Source: Armatimonadota bacterium
Lineage (GTDB): Bacteria > Cloacimonadota > Cloacimonadia > Cloacimonadales > TCS61
Assembly: GCA_013203665.1 (NCBI GenBank)
Contig: JABMPU010000059.1
Coordinates: 1 to 38,577, forward strand
Direction of reading: 5' to 3'
Length of the DNA stretch: 38,577 nucleotides
This document shows, in pieces, positions 30,427 through 38,577 of this stretch. How positions within the stretch are numbered: position 1 is the first letter of the stretch; each line of letters begins with the position of its first letter. Under the pieces are notes generated by a model. That model did not search any database. It saw nothing but the letters and a program-made list of their open reading frames with translations, and was not told the origin of the DNA. The translations under genes were made by a program, and so were the position numbers.

Positions 30427-31887
30427 TTAATTAAGTTCAATGATTTTAGGTTCAACATCTTTGAAATCCGGCATACAAAGTCCGATATTAGCATTGACAT
30501 AAGTAGGATCGCAAACGAGATATTTCTCATTGTTAAAGGTAACGGAATCACCTTCCAAATCAGTGTTGAATTTTACTGCTGTGGCAATATGACCCGGATA
30601 ATCAAGCCCAATAACATTCAAGCCGAGAAGATTTCTGACAAGATAGGAAAAGAAAACAGACCGATCCTCACAATCGCAAAAAGGATAGAATAATGTTTCT
30701 TCCGAGAAGAAGCTTTTCTCCCTGCCAAACTGCTCATCATCGGTCTTATATTTGAAAGCGGTTTGCACAAACCGGAGAAGAATATTCACTGCTTCAGCTT
30801 CCGGTTTTTCTTCTAAAATATCTTTTAATTGTGAAATAACTGAAAAATTAGCTTCATTAGTTAAAGGAGCATTAAAATAAACATCTAGATCTGTAAGAGG
30901 ATAATTTTCAAAATACTTAGCTGTTGACAAATTATATTGAACAGTCAAAATATAAGTTTCTCCTTTATATTTGAATTTAAGCTCTCGTTCCACAATTTCC
31001 TTAGAAATTAGTGGGGCTTTTGTAATTCTAAGATCTATCAGGTCGTCTGCATCCGGATAATTTCCTTCATAAGTTTGAATTGCTAAAGGCAACTTCTCTT
31101 TCTGTTCAAAATTTACTACATAAAATTTCTGTTCATCCAAAATCAAATAGGTTACTCCAAATAATACATTTTTCGATGGAAGTAGCAGAAAAACTGCATT
31201 TTCAACAAATCCAAGTTTTACCTGATACCCGGATTTAATAAGCATAAACCAGATAAATAGCCTTTTAAGATTTTTGGAGTTGTCAGTTAGCTTTTTTCCA
31301 ACTTTATTTAAATAGAGACAGTATCCCCAGTCATTCAAATTCATCTGATTTTTATATTCTTGAGCTTGTTTCAAAAAAGGCTCGTAATTGGAATTACTGA
31401 TTTTATACCAGAAATCTGCGATTGCCTTTTCATTTAAAGGTTCTTTTAAAGCATCTTTGAGATTATTAGAATAATTTACATTCAGATTCAAACCGAAAAA
31501 ATCCACTTCAATTCCTTTTTCTTCCTCAGGTTCAATGTAAGCTTGTGATTCTTTTTCCTGAATTTCTTCCTCTTTGAATTCCAATTTCGGAACCTTAATC
31601 TCTTTCACAATATTGGAATCAGGAAATTCTTTGGGAACTGTGATTTCTGTTTTTGGAACATCAACAGGTTTGGGAATTTCATCTGTTTTGATTCCTTTAA
31701 ATGCGTCAAAACTTTTCCATTCTTTCTCCAGGAATTCCACAAAAGCTTTATCCTGTGCATCTTTGTATTGCCTGTATTGTTCCTCTTGTTTTTGTTTCCA
31801 CAGTTCGTAATCGGATTGAGCAAATAAGTTTACACTTAAAGCTATAAAAATGAAAAATAAAAAAAATAAACTATTTTTCGAACTCAA
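30427..31887 (-). CDS. Secreted transglutaminase-like protein
   Basis: The start is TTG at 31887, chosen because GGAGG stands four bases before it. The product has 486 residues: a signal peptide ending near FAQ (24), a Q/K-rich helical segment (about 26-65), a Pro/Glu/Lys-rich linker to about 125, and a globular part. The C-terminus has FCDCEDRSVFFSYLVRNLLG with Cys406, YPGHIATAV with His433 and VCDPTY with Asp460, the triad of transglutaminase-like cysteine proteases. It acts outside the inner membrane. The family ranges from proteases to peptide cross-linkers, so the target is unknown. It precedes the GlmU-like gene by 11 bases. Confidence 0.75.
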   Translation of the reverse strand: MSSKNSLFFLFFIFIALSVNLFAQSDYELWKQKQEEQYRQYKDAQDKAFVEFLEKEWKSFDAFKGIKTDEIPKPVDVPKTEITVPKEFPDSNIVKEIKVPKLEFKEEEIQEKESQAYIEPEEEKGIEVDFFGLNLNVNYSNNLKDALKEPLNEKAIADFWYKISNSNYEPFLKQAQEYKNQMNLNDWGYCLYLNKVGKKLTDNSKNLKRLFIWFMLIKSGYQVKLGFVENAVFLLLPSKNVLFGVTYLILDEQKFYVVNFEQKEKLPLAIQTYEGNYPDADDLIDLRITKAPLISKEIVERELKFKYKGETYILTVQYNLSTAKYFENYPLTDLDVYFNAPLTNEANFSVISQLKDILEEKPEAEAVNILLRFVQTAFKYKTDDEQFGREKSFFSEETLFYPFCDCEDRSVFFSYLVRNLLGLNVIGLDYPGHIATAVKFNTDLEGDSVTFNNEKYLVCDPTYVNANIGLCMPDFKDVEPKIIELN

Positions 31888-31967
31888 AATTCCTCCTTAA
31901 ATTCATGTTTTATCAGTTTTATAAATCTTGTTCATTATTATAAAATTGCGTTTGATTTGTAAAGAAC

Positions 31968-33083
31968 TTACTTCTTCCATCTAAAAATATTCAAAATTCC
32001 CAAAAAAGTTACAACAAGAATATAAACTGGTTGCAGGATAAACCAGAAAGGAAAAAATATTTTACGAGCTTTCTCATTCGGAAAAATCCTGTATCCTTCT
32101 TTGATAAACAGAAAATCAGAGAATGCTTTAATAAGTAGAATTCCCACACCGATTTTCCAATTAAAGAAAAACAAAACAATGGGCAGAAAGGCTAAAAAGA
32201 AGACACTCATCAGATAAACAAAAAATTCAGGATTCATCATTATCTGCCATTTCATATTAGAAGCCCAGCGGCTGCGTTGATTCAGCAGTTGAGCCAATCT
32301 TTCAATCGGTTTGGTTAGAGTAAAGCTATGAGGAGAAAAAGCAAATCTGATATTGAAATTCTGATGTCGAAAAAGCTGCACCAAATTAACATCATCACCG
32401 GAAATCAAGTGTTTGATCCTTTCAAATCCTCCCACACTTTCGAAAGTTTTTCGTCTGTAAGCAAGATTTTGCCCTGTACAGGAAAAATACTTTTTTGATG
32501 AAATTGCTCCTGCTGCTGCAAACATCATAACCAGAAAATCAAAATGCTCGAATTTCTGCGACAGTACAGCTTTATTCCACTCATTAATTTTGGTTCTGGA
32601 AAAACCACAAACCATCTGAGTATCCTGCTTGAAATATGAAACCATAGATTCAATCCAGAATTTGCCCACCACACAATCTGCATCCGTGCAAAGAATGATG
32701 TCTCCGCTACTTGCTTTTATTCCTTGAGAAAGGGCATTTTTTTTGGGAGATATAACCTGCTGCCTTTTTTCAGTTTTAATAAAATGAATATTATCCCATT
32801 TTTCTTGGAATTGTTGCACAATCTCTGCTGTTTTATCATTAGAGTCATCATCTGCAATAACCACCTCAAACAGTTCTTTTGGATATGTTTGATTCATTAA
32901 AGAAGTTAGTAAAAGCGGGATATTCTTTTCTTCATTACGGGCAGCAATTACTACTGAAACTTTTTTCTTCTTAAAATCTAATTCAATATCCTTTTTTTTA
33001 AGACCTGAATAAAACAATCTCAAATAAAATAAGTAGATTAGCAGAGATAAAATGGCAACAATTGTAATTATCTGAAAAACCAT
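31968..33083 (-). CDS. Membrane glycosyltransferase, GT2 family
   Basis: The 371-residue protein has an N-terminal span (about 4-25), a GT-A domain and about three C-terminal spans. Marks are VSVVIAARNEEKNIP near 42-56, DDDSNDKT at 78-85, CTDADC with the metal-binding D134-x-D136, SGDDVNL as the catalytic acid region and QRSRW as the Q-x-x-R-W motif of processive GT2 enzymes. It probably adds sugars to a membrane lipid or polysaccharide; the acceptor is unknown. Its ATG overlaps the PBP1A stop (TAATG), so the two are coupled. Confidence 0.88.
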   Translation of the reverse strand: MVFQIITIVAILSLLIYLFYLRLFYSGLKKKDIELDFKKKKVSVVIAARNEEKNIPLLLTSLMNQTYPKELFEVVIADDDSNDKTAEIVQQFQEKWDNIHFIKTEKRQQVISPKKNALSQGIKASSGDIILCTDADCVVGKFWIESMVSYFKQDTQMVCGFSRTKINEWNKAVLSQKFEHFDFLVMMFAAAGAISSKKYFSCTGQNLAYRRKTFESVGGFERIKHLISGDDVNLVQLFRHQNFNIRFAFSPHSFTLTKPIERLAQLLNQRSRWASNMKWQIMMNPEFFVYLMSVFFLAFLPIVLFFFNWKIGVGILLIKAFSDFLFIKEGYRIFPNEKARKIFFPFWFILQPVYILVVTFLGILNIFRWKK

Positions 33084-35731
33084 TATTCTTCCTGAAGAAT
33101 CGTGTCATCGACTTCGAGCGAATCTGAATACATGAAAAACAAACTATCCAAACTCAAACTATCTTCTTCGATTTTGATATGCAAACTATCCGGACCATAT
33201 AGAAGGCTGTCCGGTCTGATTACCGGAATTTTATTTTTAATGATTTTTGCGCCCCAGAGATTTATTTTGTCAGGAACATGTTTTTCCCGCCACAAAATAC
33301 TATCTGGCCAAAGATGAGCAACTCCTCCTAAAAAATAAACTAGGGAATCGATTTCATTTTCACGGAAAACTTCAGGATAAAATTTATAACTAAAAACCTT
33401 TAGATCAAGCGAATCACGAACTACGAACAACGACTCAACATAAGCTGGACAAAATAATGTATCTTCATCTAAATAGAATATTAAGGAATCAATATCTTCT
33501 TTCAAATTCAGGGTTGGATAATAATCTAAACTATCCAATTTTGTTGTATCCAAAAGGGAAAAAGTATATTCAGTGGAATCTGGCCAAACATACGGTCTCC
33601 CACCCAGATCATAAACCAGGGAATCCATCTCATTTTCACGATAAAAAGTAGGATAAAAATTGTAATTCAAACTGTCAGAAAGAGGTGTGGGTTGTGTTCC
33701 GGCAATGAAAAACTCATCAATAGTTTCTTCAAAAATATTTTTTGGAAGAAGACCGGTTTCTTTTGAAATCTTCACTGTTACAATTCCTTCCGGTTTTTCA
33801 AATTGATATTTTGAACCGTCGATTATGGGCTTGCCTTTGTTGTTCAAAGGTGAATCCAACAAAATTGCTTTCTTCATAATAAATGGCCAGGAAGGCAGAG
33901 CTGCAGTTGCACCGGATTGACTTTTTCTTAAAGTAGAATTATCATCAAATCCAACCCAGATACCGGTTACCAGTTTCTTATTGAAACCAATGAACCAAGC
34001 ATCGCGAAAATCATCGGTTGTACCTGTTTTACCTGCAGCAGTCCATTTGTAACTAACAGAAGAATGACCTCCTACTCCGGGTTGCCAGCGAACTCCGCGA
34101 CCGGTTCCTTCATCAATAACGGATTGCATCATGGAGGTCATCAGAAAAGCAATCTTTTCATCTATAACACGAATTTTTTCAATTTCCGCACTTTCCAAAA
34201 TATTACCTTGCTGGTCTTCGATCTTTCGGATAAAGATAGGTTTGACTCGTTCCCCTTCATTAGGAAAAGTGGTGTAAGCAGAGATCAATTCAGAAGGATA
34301 CACTTCCACACTACCAATAGCCAGAGTATAAACCGGATATAGAGGAGTAGTGATTCCAAAACGGCGGGCGAACTGAAGAACTTTTCTGGGTCCAAGATCA
34401 TAAATAGTTTTAATGGCAACCACATTTCGCGATTTCTTTAAACCATCACGCAATCTTGTATAACCAAAATTCTTCAATGAATAGTTCCTGGATCTATAAA
34501 AAAGTGTGTCATTCTGAATAAAAGAAATCGATTGATCCTGAATAATCGTGGCTGGCGTGTATCCATTAACTAAAGCAGTTGTATATAAAATCGGCTTAAA
34601 TGAAGAACCTGGTTGTCTTTGTGATTGAATCATCCGGTTCAGTTTGCTGTGATTGAAATTTCTTCCTCCAATCAAAACACGAACATAACCGGTTTCCGGC
34701 TCAATAGAGAAAACTCCGCCTTGAATATATTTTGTTTCTATATCAATTGTATCTTTGGGAAAATCACTGTACTTTACTTCATAATCATTTTTATTCTCAA
34801 ATTTAGTCAGATTCAGGTTCAGGATTGAATCCGCATAAGTTTGCAATTCGGAATCCATTGTTGTATAGATTTTCAACCCACCTGTAAAAAGCATGTTTGT
34901 GCCATATTTTCTTTCCAGTTTGGGTCGAATATATTCAATAAAATAGTCTGATGTACTTCTTTTTTCTTTTAGTCTGTATAGAAGCATGGAATCCTGTTTT
35001 GCTACCTCATATTCCTGCTGAGTAATAACTTTATTATTCAACATGCTCCTAAGAACAATTTGTCTTCTACGCATTGCACGCTCCGGATACCGGAAAGGAT
35101 AATAGGCACTTGGTAATTGCGGCATTCCAATAATCAGTGCAGCTTGAGGAATTGTTAATTCTTTTGCTTCTTTATTGAAATATTTGGCAGATGCCATTTC
35201 TATGCCATACAAACCCGGACCGAAAGGTACTTTATTCAGATATAGTTCCAGAATCTCATCTTTTGAATAATGCTTCTCAATCCTGATAGCAAGCAGAGCT
35301 TCCTTGATCTTGCGTGGAATGGTTTTATCTAATGATAGAAACATATTTCGTGCTAATTGCTGGGTGATCGTGCTGGCTCCTTCGGATAAATCAAGCTTTC
35401 TGATATTCTTCAATAATGCACGTAAAAATCCTGTTAAATCCATTCCCCAATGATGATAGAATTTTTTATCTTCAATAGCCAGAACACCATTAATCAGGCA
35501 TGGAGGTAATTCACTCAGATTAGTAAGTTTTCTGCGTTCTACAGAAAATTGGTGGATCAGTTTATCATTTTTATCATAAACTTCCGAACCGACTTTCAGA
35601 TCGTAATGCTGCAACTCTGATAAAGGTGGTAACTCGTTGCTGTAATAATAGAATAAACCGATTCCTATTCCGCAAAAAAATAGGATTATTACAAAAAAAA
35701 CCAAAATATATCTAAATACCAGTTTCCTCAT
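33083..35731 (-). CDS. Penicillin-binding protein 1A with repeat tail
   Basis: From ATG 35731 the protein has 882 residues. Order: N-terminal span (about 7-30), GT51 transglycosylase with IEDKKFYHHWG (catalytic E87) and EGASTITQQLARN, then the transpeptidase with S376-S-F-K379, S434-R-N and K568-T-G-T. It polymerises and cross-links peptidoglycan in the periplasm. The tail after about residue 685 is Asp/Ser-rich with a 28-residue unit twice (FYPTFYRENEMDSLVYDLGG near 692 and FYPEVFRENEIDSLVYFLGG near 784) and a weaker copy near 737; I know no such tail in PBP1A. The start overlaps the end of the Gx-type gene. An in-frame TTG at 35749 is less likely. Confidence 0.93.
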   Translation of the reverse strand: MRKLVFRYILVFFVIILFFCGIGIGLFYYYSNELPPLSELQHYDLKVGSEVYDKNDKLIHQFSVERRKLTNLSELPPCLINGVLAIEDKKFYHHWGMDLTGFLRALLKNIRKLDLSEGASTITQQLARNMFLSLDKTIPRKIKEALLAIRIEKHYSKDEILELYLNKVPFGPGLYGIEMASAKYFNKEAKELTIPQAALIIGMPQLPSAYYPFRYPERAMRRRQIVLRSMLNNKVITQQEYEVAKQDSMLLYRLKEKRSTSDYFIEYIRPKLERKYGTNMLFTGGLKIYTTMDSELQTYADSILNLNLTKFENKNDYEVKYSDFPKDTIDIETKYIQGGVFSIEPETGYVRVLIGGRNFNHSKLNRMIQSQRQPGSSFKPILYTTALVNGYTPATIIQDQSISFIQNDTLFYRSRNYSLKNFGYTRLRDGLKKSRNVVAIKTIYDLGPRKVLQFARRFGITTPLYPVYTLAIGSVEVYPSELISAYTTFPNEGERVKPIFIRKIEDQQGNILESAEIEKIRVIDEKIAFLMTSMMQSVIDEGTGRGVRWQPGVGGHSSVSYKWTAAGKTGTTDDFRDAWFIGFNKKLVTGIWVGFDDNSTLRKSQSGATAALPSWPFIMKKAILLDSPLNNKGKPIIDGSKYQFEKPEGIVTVKISKETGLLPKNIFEETIDEFFIAGTQPTPLSDSLNYNFYPTFYRENEMDSLVYDLGGRPYVWPDSTEYTFSLLDTTKLDSLDYYPTLNLKEDIDSLIFYLDEDTLFCPAYVESLFVVRDSLDLKVFSYKFYPEVFRENEIDSLVYFLGGVAHLWPDSILWREKHVPDKINLWGAKIIKNKIPVIRPDSLLYGPDSLHIKIEEDSLSLDSLFFMYSDSLEVDDTILQEE

Positions 35732-36278
35732 ATTTAACCCTAAAATCAACTTTTCTACTAAAAACTACTGCCAGATATCCGGTAATAATTCCAGTTACTA
35801 TTCCCAAAATAATCAGCAAAGGCGTCAAATAAAATATTGAATTCTCTTTTATTAAAATCAATCTAACTACTACAATCTGAGCAAAATTGTGACTGATAGC
35901 TCCCAAAATACTGATGCCGATTAAACTGAAATTTATTCCGGATTGGATAATAATTATCATCACTACCAATGACAACAAACTACCTGAAAAAGAGAGTAAA
36001 GTAGTGGGACTCAATAATGTTCCGGAGATAAAACCACCAATGAAAGTTTTGCTTAAACCCACAATTATTGCGAACTTGTAATTCCTCATATAAAGCAGCA
36101 TCAGAATTACTACATTTGCCAGACCCAGCTTCATAAAAGGAAAAGGTTTGGGTACGAAATTTTCGACAATATAAATAGTTACAGCAAAAGCAGTGTAAAA
36201 GGCGAGGTGCGAAATGCGGGATGCGGATTGCGGGTTGCGGGTTGCGGGTTGAGGGTTATCTCCAATTTTTTTTGACAT
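35712..36278 (-). CDS. Gx transporter family protein
   Basis: The 188-residue protein has about five spans and the pattern VENFVPKPFPFMKLGLANVVILMLLY of the Gx transporter family (also annotated as heptaprenyl diphosphate synthase component I). LSKTFIGGFISGTLLSPT matches the family's second conserved stretch. The substrate is unsettled. The first 25 or so residues, DNPQPATRNPQSASRISH, are encoded by a seven-base tandem repeat and are not family-like. ATG at 36278 has no clear ribosome binding site; the natural start might be altered by the repeat. It overlaps PBP1A. Confidence 0.8.
   Translation of the reverse strand: MSKKIGDNPQPATRNPQSASRISHLAFYTAFAVTIYIVENFVPKPFPFMKLGLANVVILMLLYMRNYKFAIIVGLSKTFIGGFISGTLLSPTTLLSFSGSLLSLVVMIIIIQSGINFSLIGISILGAISHNFAQIVVVRLILIKENSIFYLTPLLIILGIVTGIITGYLAVVFSRKVDFRVKYEETGI
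36208..36256. repeat. Heptanucleotide tandem repeat in coding start
   Basis: Seven tandem units occur: TGCGAAA, TGCGGGA, TGCGGAT, TGCGGGT three times, TGAGGGT. They encode the N-terminal segment of the Gx-type protein on the minus strand. Loss or gain of one 7-base unit would shift the frame. Confidence 0.8.
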
Positions 36279-36337
36279 ATTGCAAATATTTATTTATTTT
36301 TCTTCCGAGTTTATCATAATCGATTAATAACTCTGAA

Positions 36338-36393
36338 CACGTGAATTCGTGTACTCGAGAATTCGTGAATCCGTGAACCCAGAACCCAGAACC
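36338..36393. repeat. Dispersed CACGTGAATTCGTG / AGAACCC repeats
   Basis: The 126-base space between the Gx gene and serC is filled by GTGAATTCGTG-type words in several copies and then CCCAGAACCCAGAACC. No gene or clear promoter is seen. Confidence 0.5.
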
Positions 36394-36404
36394 TTTAAAC
36401 CTCT

Positions 36405-37487
36405 TTACTTATTCTTCTCCTCAAATTCAATCATGAACTGAGCCAGATCCTGAGCAGCTTTCATAGGAAGAGAATTATAAAGAGAAGCTCTACAACCACC
36501 AACACTTCTGTGACCCTTCAGATTCAGCATTCCCATTTCTTTAGATTCGGCAATGAATTTCTTTTCGAGTTCTTCTGTGGGAAGCCGGAACGGAATATTC
36601 ATCATTGAGCGATCTTCCATGACAACTGTTCCCTCATAAAAATCGGAATTATCGAGAATATCATAAACATAATTTGCTTTTTCAATATTGATTTTCTCGA
36701 TTGCTTCCAAACCACCTTTTGCCAGAATCCATTTAAGTACTCTTCCTACCACATAAATTGCAAAACAGGGCGGAGTATTGAACATCGAGCTTTTGCTGAT
36801 ATGAGTATTATAATCCATCATAGTAGGAAGTCCGGGATTAATTTTTTCGATCATATCTTTGCGGATAATAACCAGAGTAGTTCCGGCAGGTCCGATGTTT
36901 TTCTGAGCACCTGCATAAATCAAGGCATACTTTTTCGCATCGATGGATTTGCTCATTATATTGGAAGACATATCTGCAATAAGAGGAATATCACCGGTAT
37001 CGAGAGCGGTTTTAAATTCTGTGCCGCGAATCGTGTTGTTGGTGGTTATATGCAGATAAGCAGGGTTTTCCGAAATAGTGTACTGCTTTGGAATATAGGT
37101 GAATTGTTTATCTTCCGAACTGGCAGCAACATGCATTTGCTTGCCGTTTTTTGCTGCTTCTTTCAAAGCTTTTGTAGCCCAGGCACCGGTATTGATATAA
37201 TTCGCAACTTTATCATCCGGACAGAAATTTAATGGAATCATAAAAAACTGGGTGCTTGCACCGCCTTGCAAAAAGAGAACTTCAAAATCGTCTCCCAGGT
37301 TTAGAATGCTTTTTACATCATTAATTGCATCATCCATTATTGCCTGAAATTCTACCGAACGATGGCTCATCTCCATCACAGATAGACCTTTACCTTTGTA
37401 GCTTACAAGTTCCTGCTGAATTTCCAATAATACTTCCACCGGTAAAACAGCAGGACCTGCGCTGAAATTATGTACTCGTTTAACCAT
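36405..37487 (-). CDS. serC: Phosphoserine aminotransferase
   Basis: ATG at 37487 follows GGGGG by four bases, giving 360 residues, the usual length. Marks are VHNFSAGPAVLP at 5-16, LFLQGGASTQF at 71-81 for PLP phosphate binding, ADMSSNIMSK near 171-180, and YAGAQKNIGPAG with the PLP lysine K196. The end GHRSVGGCRASLYNSLP is typical. SerC makes phosphoserine from 3-phosphohydroxypyruvate in serine synthesis. A frame extending 14 codons further upstream from a non-ATG start lacks a ribosome binding site. serA and serB are not in the window. Confidence 0.95.
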   Translation of the reverse strand: MVKRVHNFSAGPAVLPVEVLLEIQQELVSYKGKGLSVMEMSHRSVEFQAIMDDAINDVKSILNLGDDFEVLFLQGGASTQFFMIPLNFCPDDKVANYINTGAWATKALKEAAKNGKQMHVAASSEDKQFTYIPKQYTISENPAYLHITTNNTIRGTEFKTALDTGDIPLIADMSSNIMSKSIDAKKYALIYAGAQKNIGPAGTTLVIIRKDMIEKINPGLPTMMDYNTHISKSSMFNTPPCFAIYVVGRVLKWILAKGGLEAIEKINIEKANYVYDILDNSDFYEGTVVMEDRSMMNIPFRLPTEELEKKFIAESKEMGMLNLKGHRSVGGCRASLYNSLPMKAAQDLAQFMIEFEEKNK

Positions 37488-37579
37488 TTTTCCCCCTAAT
37501 ATTTTTTTGGTTTGAAATTTATTTATCACAGATTTTACGCAAGTTTTTTCTAAGTGAAATTTTTTTTTTTTTTATGATT

Positions 37580-37733
37580 AAACCCGACTCGGGTTTCAGA
37601 ATTTTACCTTCGGAACGGTCAGTCTCTTTCATAATCTCTTTCAAACCTTCCGAACGGTGTGAGACCTTACTTCGTATAAACCGTTGCGAAGGTTAAATGA
37701 ATGATGAAAACTCCAGAAACCGTTCGCAAGGTT
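37580..37733. repeat. Four copies of an AACCTTnnGAACGGT motif
   Basis: After the hairpin AAACCCGACTCGGGTTT (37580-37596), the 15-base motif occurs at 37605-37619 and 37644-37658 on the plus strand and, reversed, at 37679-37694 and 37718-37733. It lies upstream of serC and downstream of the surface protein (space 37488-37746), and a T-run at about 37559-37573 precedes it. Confidence 0.6.
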
Positions 37734-37746
37734 ACATAATTTACAA

Positions 37747-38577
37747 TTACTTCAAAAGCAGACATTTCTTCACTGCTTCTGTTTTACCATTCACATTAAA
37801 TTTATAGAAATACAAACCTGAAGAAACCGGCTTGCCATTTCTATCATTGCCTTTCCAGTTGATATGATGGTAGCCTACATCTTTAAATTCATTAACCAGG
37901 GTGTTTATTTTCTGACCTCTGATATTATAGATTTCCAAACAAATATTACCAGGTTCTTTTAAAGAGAACTCAATGGTTGTTTCCGGATTGAATGGATTAG
38001 GATAATTTCCTCTGAGTTCTGTTATTGCCGGTATTAAGTTTTCAAATCCAGCTTGCTCTTCAACAGTAACATCCCAAATTGTATCAATCTGATATTCTTC
38101 ATCCGATACTTCTGATTTTATTTCAAATTCACCAGGTAGAGAAAACTGATAAATAAATGTATCAGAAATTTCAGTTTGAATATAAGTATTTACAAACCAG
38201 GCATAATTCAACTCGCTATCAATATCTTCCACTTCTACTAAGAAAGTTACGATGCTGTCTTGAAACAATGTGAACTCAGGTTCTTCCGGAATAAAACCAA
38301 TAAGAACAGGCGGATCATTTACAGGAGTTACAATCACAAATACAGAATCAGAAGCAGATGCACGAGTCTGGTTGTCGTCCACTGTGAAGATTAATGTTTC
38401 TGTACCATTCCAGTTTTCTGCAGCTCCGAAGGTTACAATAGTTCCTGTAATATCAACTGTTATTTCTGTATTTCCTGTTACGGATAAAGTCAACTCGTCA
38501 GGATCAACATCATCGATATAAACTGCAAAATCTTCAACTAATGTACTATCTTCAGCAAAGGTGAAATAATCAGGTAA
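37747..38577 (-). CDS. Cadherin-like surface protein with sorting domain, partial
   Basis: The reading frame is open to the right edge, so the N-terminus is missing; 276 residues are seen. The first part (DPDELTLSVTGNTEITV..., ENWNGTETLIFTVDD, VNDPPV) is a cadherin-like tandem repeat. Next is an Ig or PKD-like segment (WFVNTYIQTEISDTFIYQFS). The end, from about 195, is a sorting domain: NYPNPFNPETTIEFSL, NIRGQKINTLV, GYHHINWKGNDRNGKPVSSG, LYFYKF. Such C-termini direct proteins across the outer membrane through type IX secretion or a related system. It is probably a large secreted or cell-surface protein. Confidence 0.85.
   Translation of the reverse strand, partial: LPDYFTFAEDSTLVEDFAVYIDDVDPDELTLSVTGNTEITVDITGTIVTFGAAENWNGTETLIFTVDDNQTRASASDSVFVIVTPVNDPPVLIGFIPEEPEFTLFQDSIVTFLVEVEDIDSELNYAWFVNTYIQTEISDTFIYQFSLPGEFEIKSEVSDEEYQIDTIWDVTVEEQAGFENLIPAITELRGNYPNPFNPETTIEFSLKEPGNICLEIYNIRGQKINTLVNEFKDVGYHHINWKGNDRNGKPVSSGLYFYKFNVNGKTEAVKKCLLLK

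Noticed and set aside
36801-37232. 143-codon open frame on the plus strand inside serC
   Set aside because: It lies opposite a clear serC gene and has no ribosome binding site or recognisable protein features.
37559-37596. Terminator (hairpin AAACCCGACTCGGGTTT and T-run)
   Set aside because: On the plus strand the T-run comes before the stem, and on the minus strand the stem is followed by A, so neither strand gives a terminator.

Overview
The window reads as a chromosomal segment of an AT-rich, anaerobic, Gram-negative bacterium of the Fibrobacteres-Chlorobi-Bacteroidetes side of the tree; Candidatus Cloacimonadota is my best guess. The reasons are a C-terminal secretion-system-type sorting domain on a cadherin-like surface protein, LPS genes (lpxB, an LPLAT acyltransferase, gmhA), the Bacteroidetes-type GlmU-like sugar nucleotidyltransferase, a tungsten-type aldehyde ferredoxin oxidoreductase, a flavin-dependent thymidylate synthase (ThyX), and intergenic spaces full of small palindromic repeats. 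The placement is inference from gene content; no rRNA is present.

Layout. (1) 1-1500, accessory: a DUF6602 nuclease-fold-like protein preceded by an abutting 45-codon cysteine-rich ORF with its own ribosome binding site, a leader hairpin and a TATAAT box, then REP-like repeats. (2) 1496-7106, minus strand: a PLP aminotransferase; a coupled set of a cysteine-motif protein, lpxB and the LPLAT acyltransferase; then YjbQ coupled to a DUF401 membrane protein. (3) 7200-14957, plus strand: a double PspC protein, an orphan antitoxin, a palindrome cluster, a 1088-residue outer-membrane-type protein, then gmhA, dtd, a HAD phosphatase and a lipoprotein, separated by hairpin repeats. (4) 15048-18647, minus strand: an EIIA-like regulator joined to a CPA2 antiporter, and a LolC/LolE-type permease. 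(5) 18773-22857, a patchwork island: a decayed thyX 3' end, moaD and a ThiF-type E1, a small membrane protein, a C-GCAxxG-C-C family protein with an in-frame TGA that I interpret as selenocysteine, a displaced copy of the thiF 3' end, and two unrecognised coupled genes. (6) 22951-38577, minus strand: thyX, AOR, deoC, rlmN, ricT, GlmU-like, a transglutaminase-like secreted protein, a glycosyltransferase, PBP1A, a Gx-type transporter, serC and the start-truncated surface protein.

How the genes fit together. LpxB, the acyltransferase, GmhA, GlmU-like, PBP1A and the LolC/E permease serve envelope construction. MoaD and the E1-like enzyme could supply pterin dithiolene sulfur for the AOR nearby. 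ThyX and DeoC handle thymidylate and deoxyribose. RicT, RlmN and Dtd concern RNA processing and translation quality.

The strongest unusual signal is the TGA at 20195-20197. It lies 19 codons inside a gene with a strong ribosome binding site, stands where the family has its first conserved cysteine, is followed at bacterial SECIS distance by a hairpin, and is flanked on both sides by family-like protein sequence. This gene and a 57-residue membrane protein lie between two 43-bp direct repeats (41/43 identical) that duplicate the 3' end of thiF, which looks like an insertion or recombination scar. Intergenic palindrome families, some with compensatory stem changes between copies, are the second theme.
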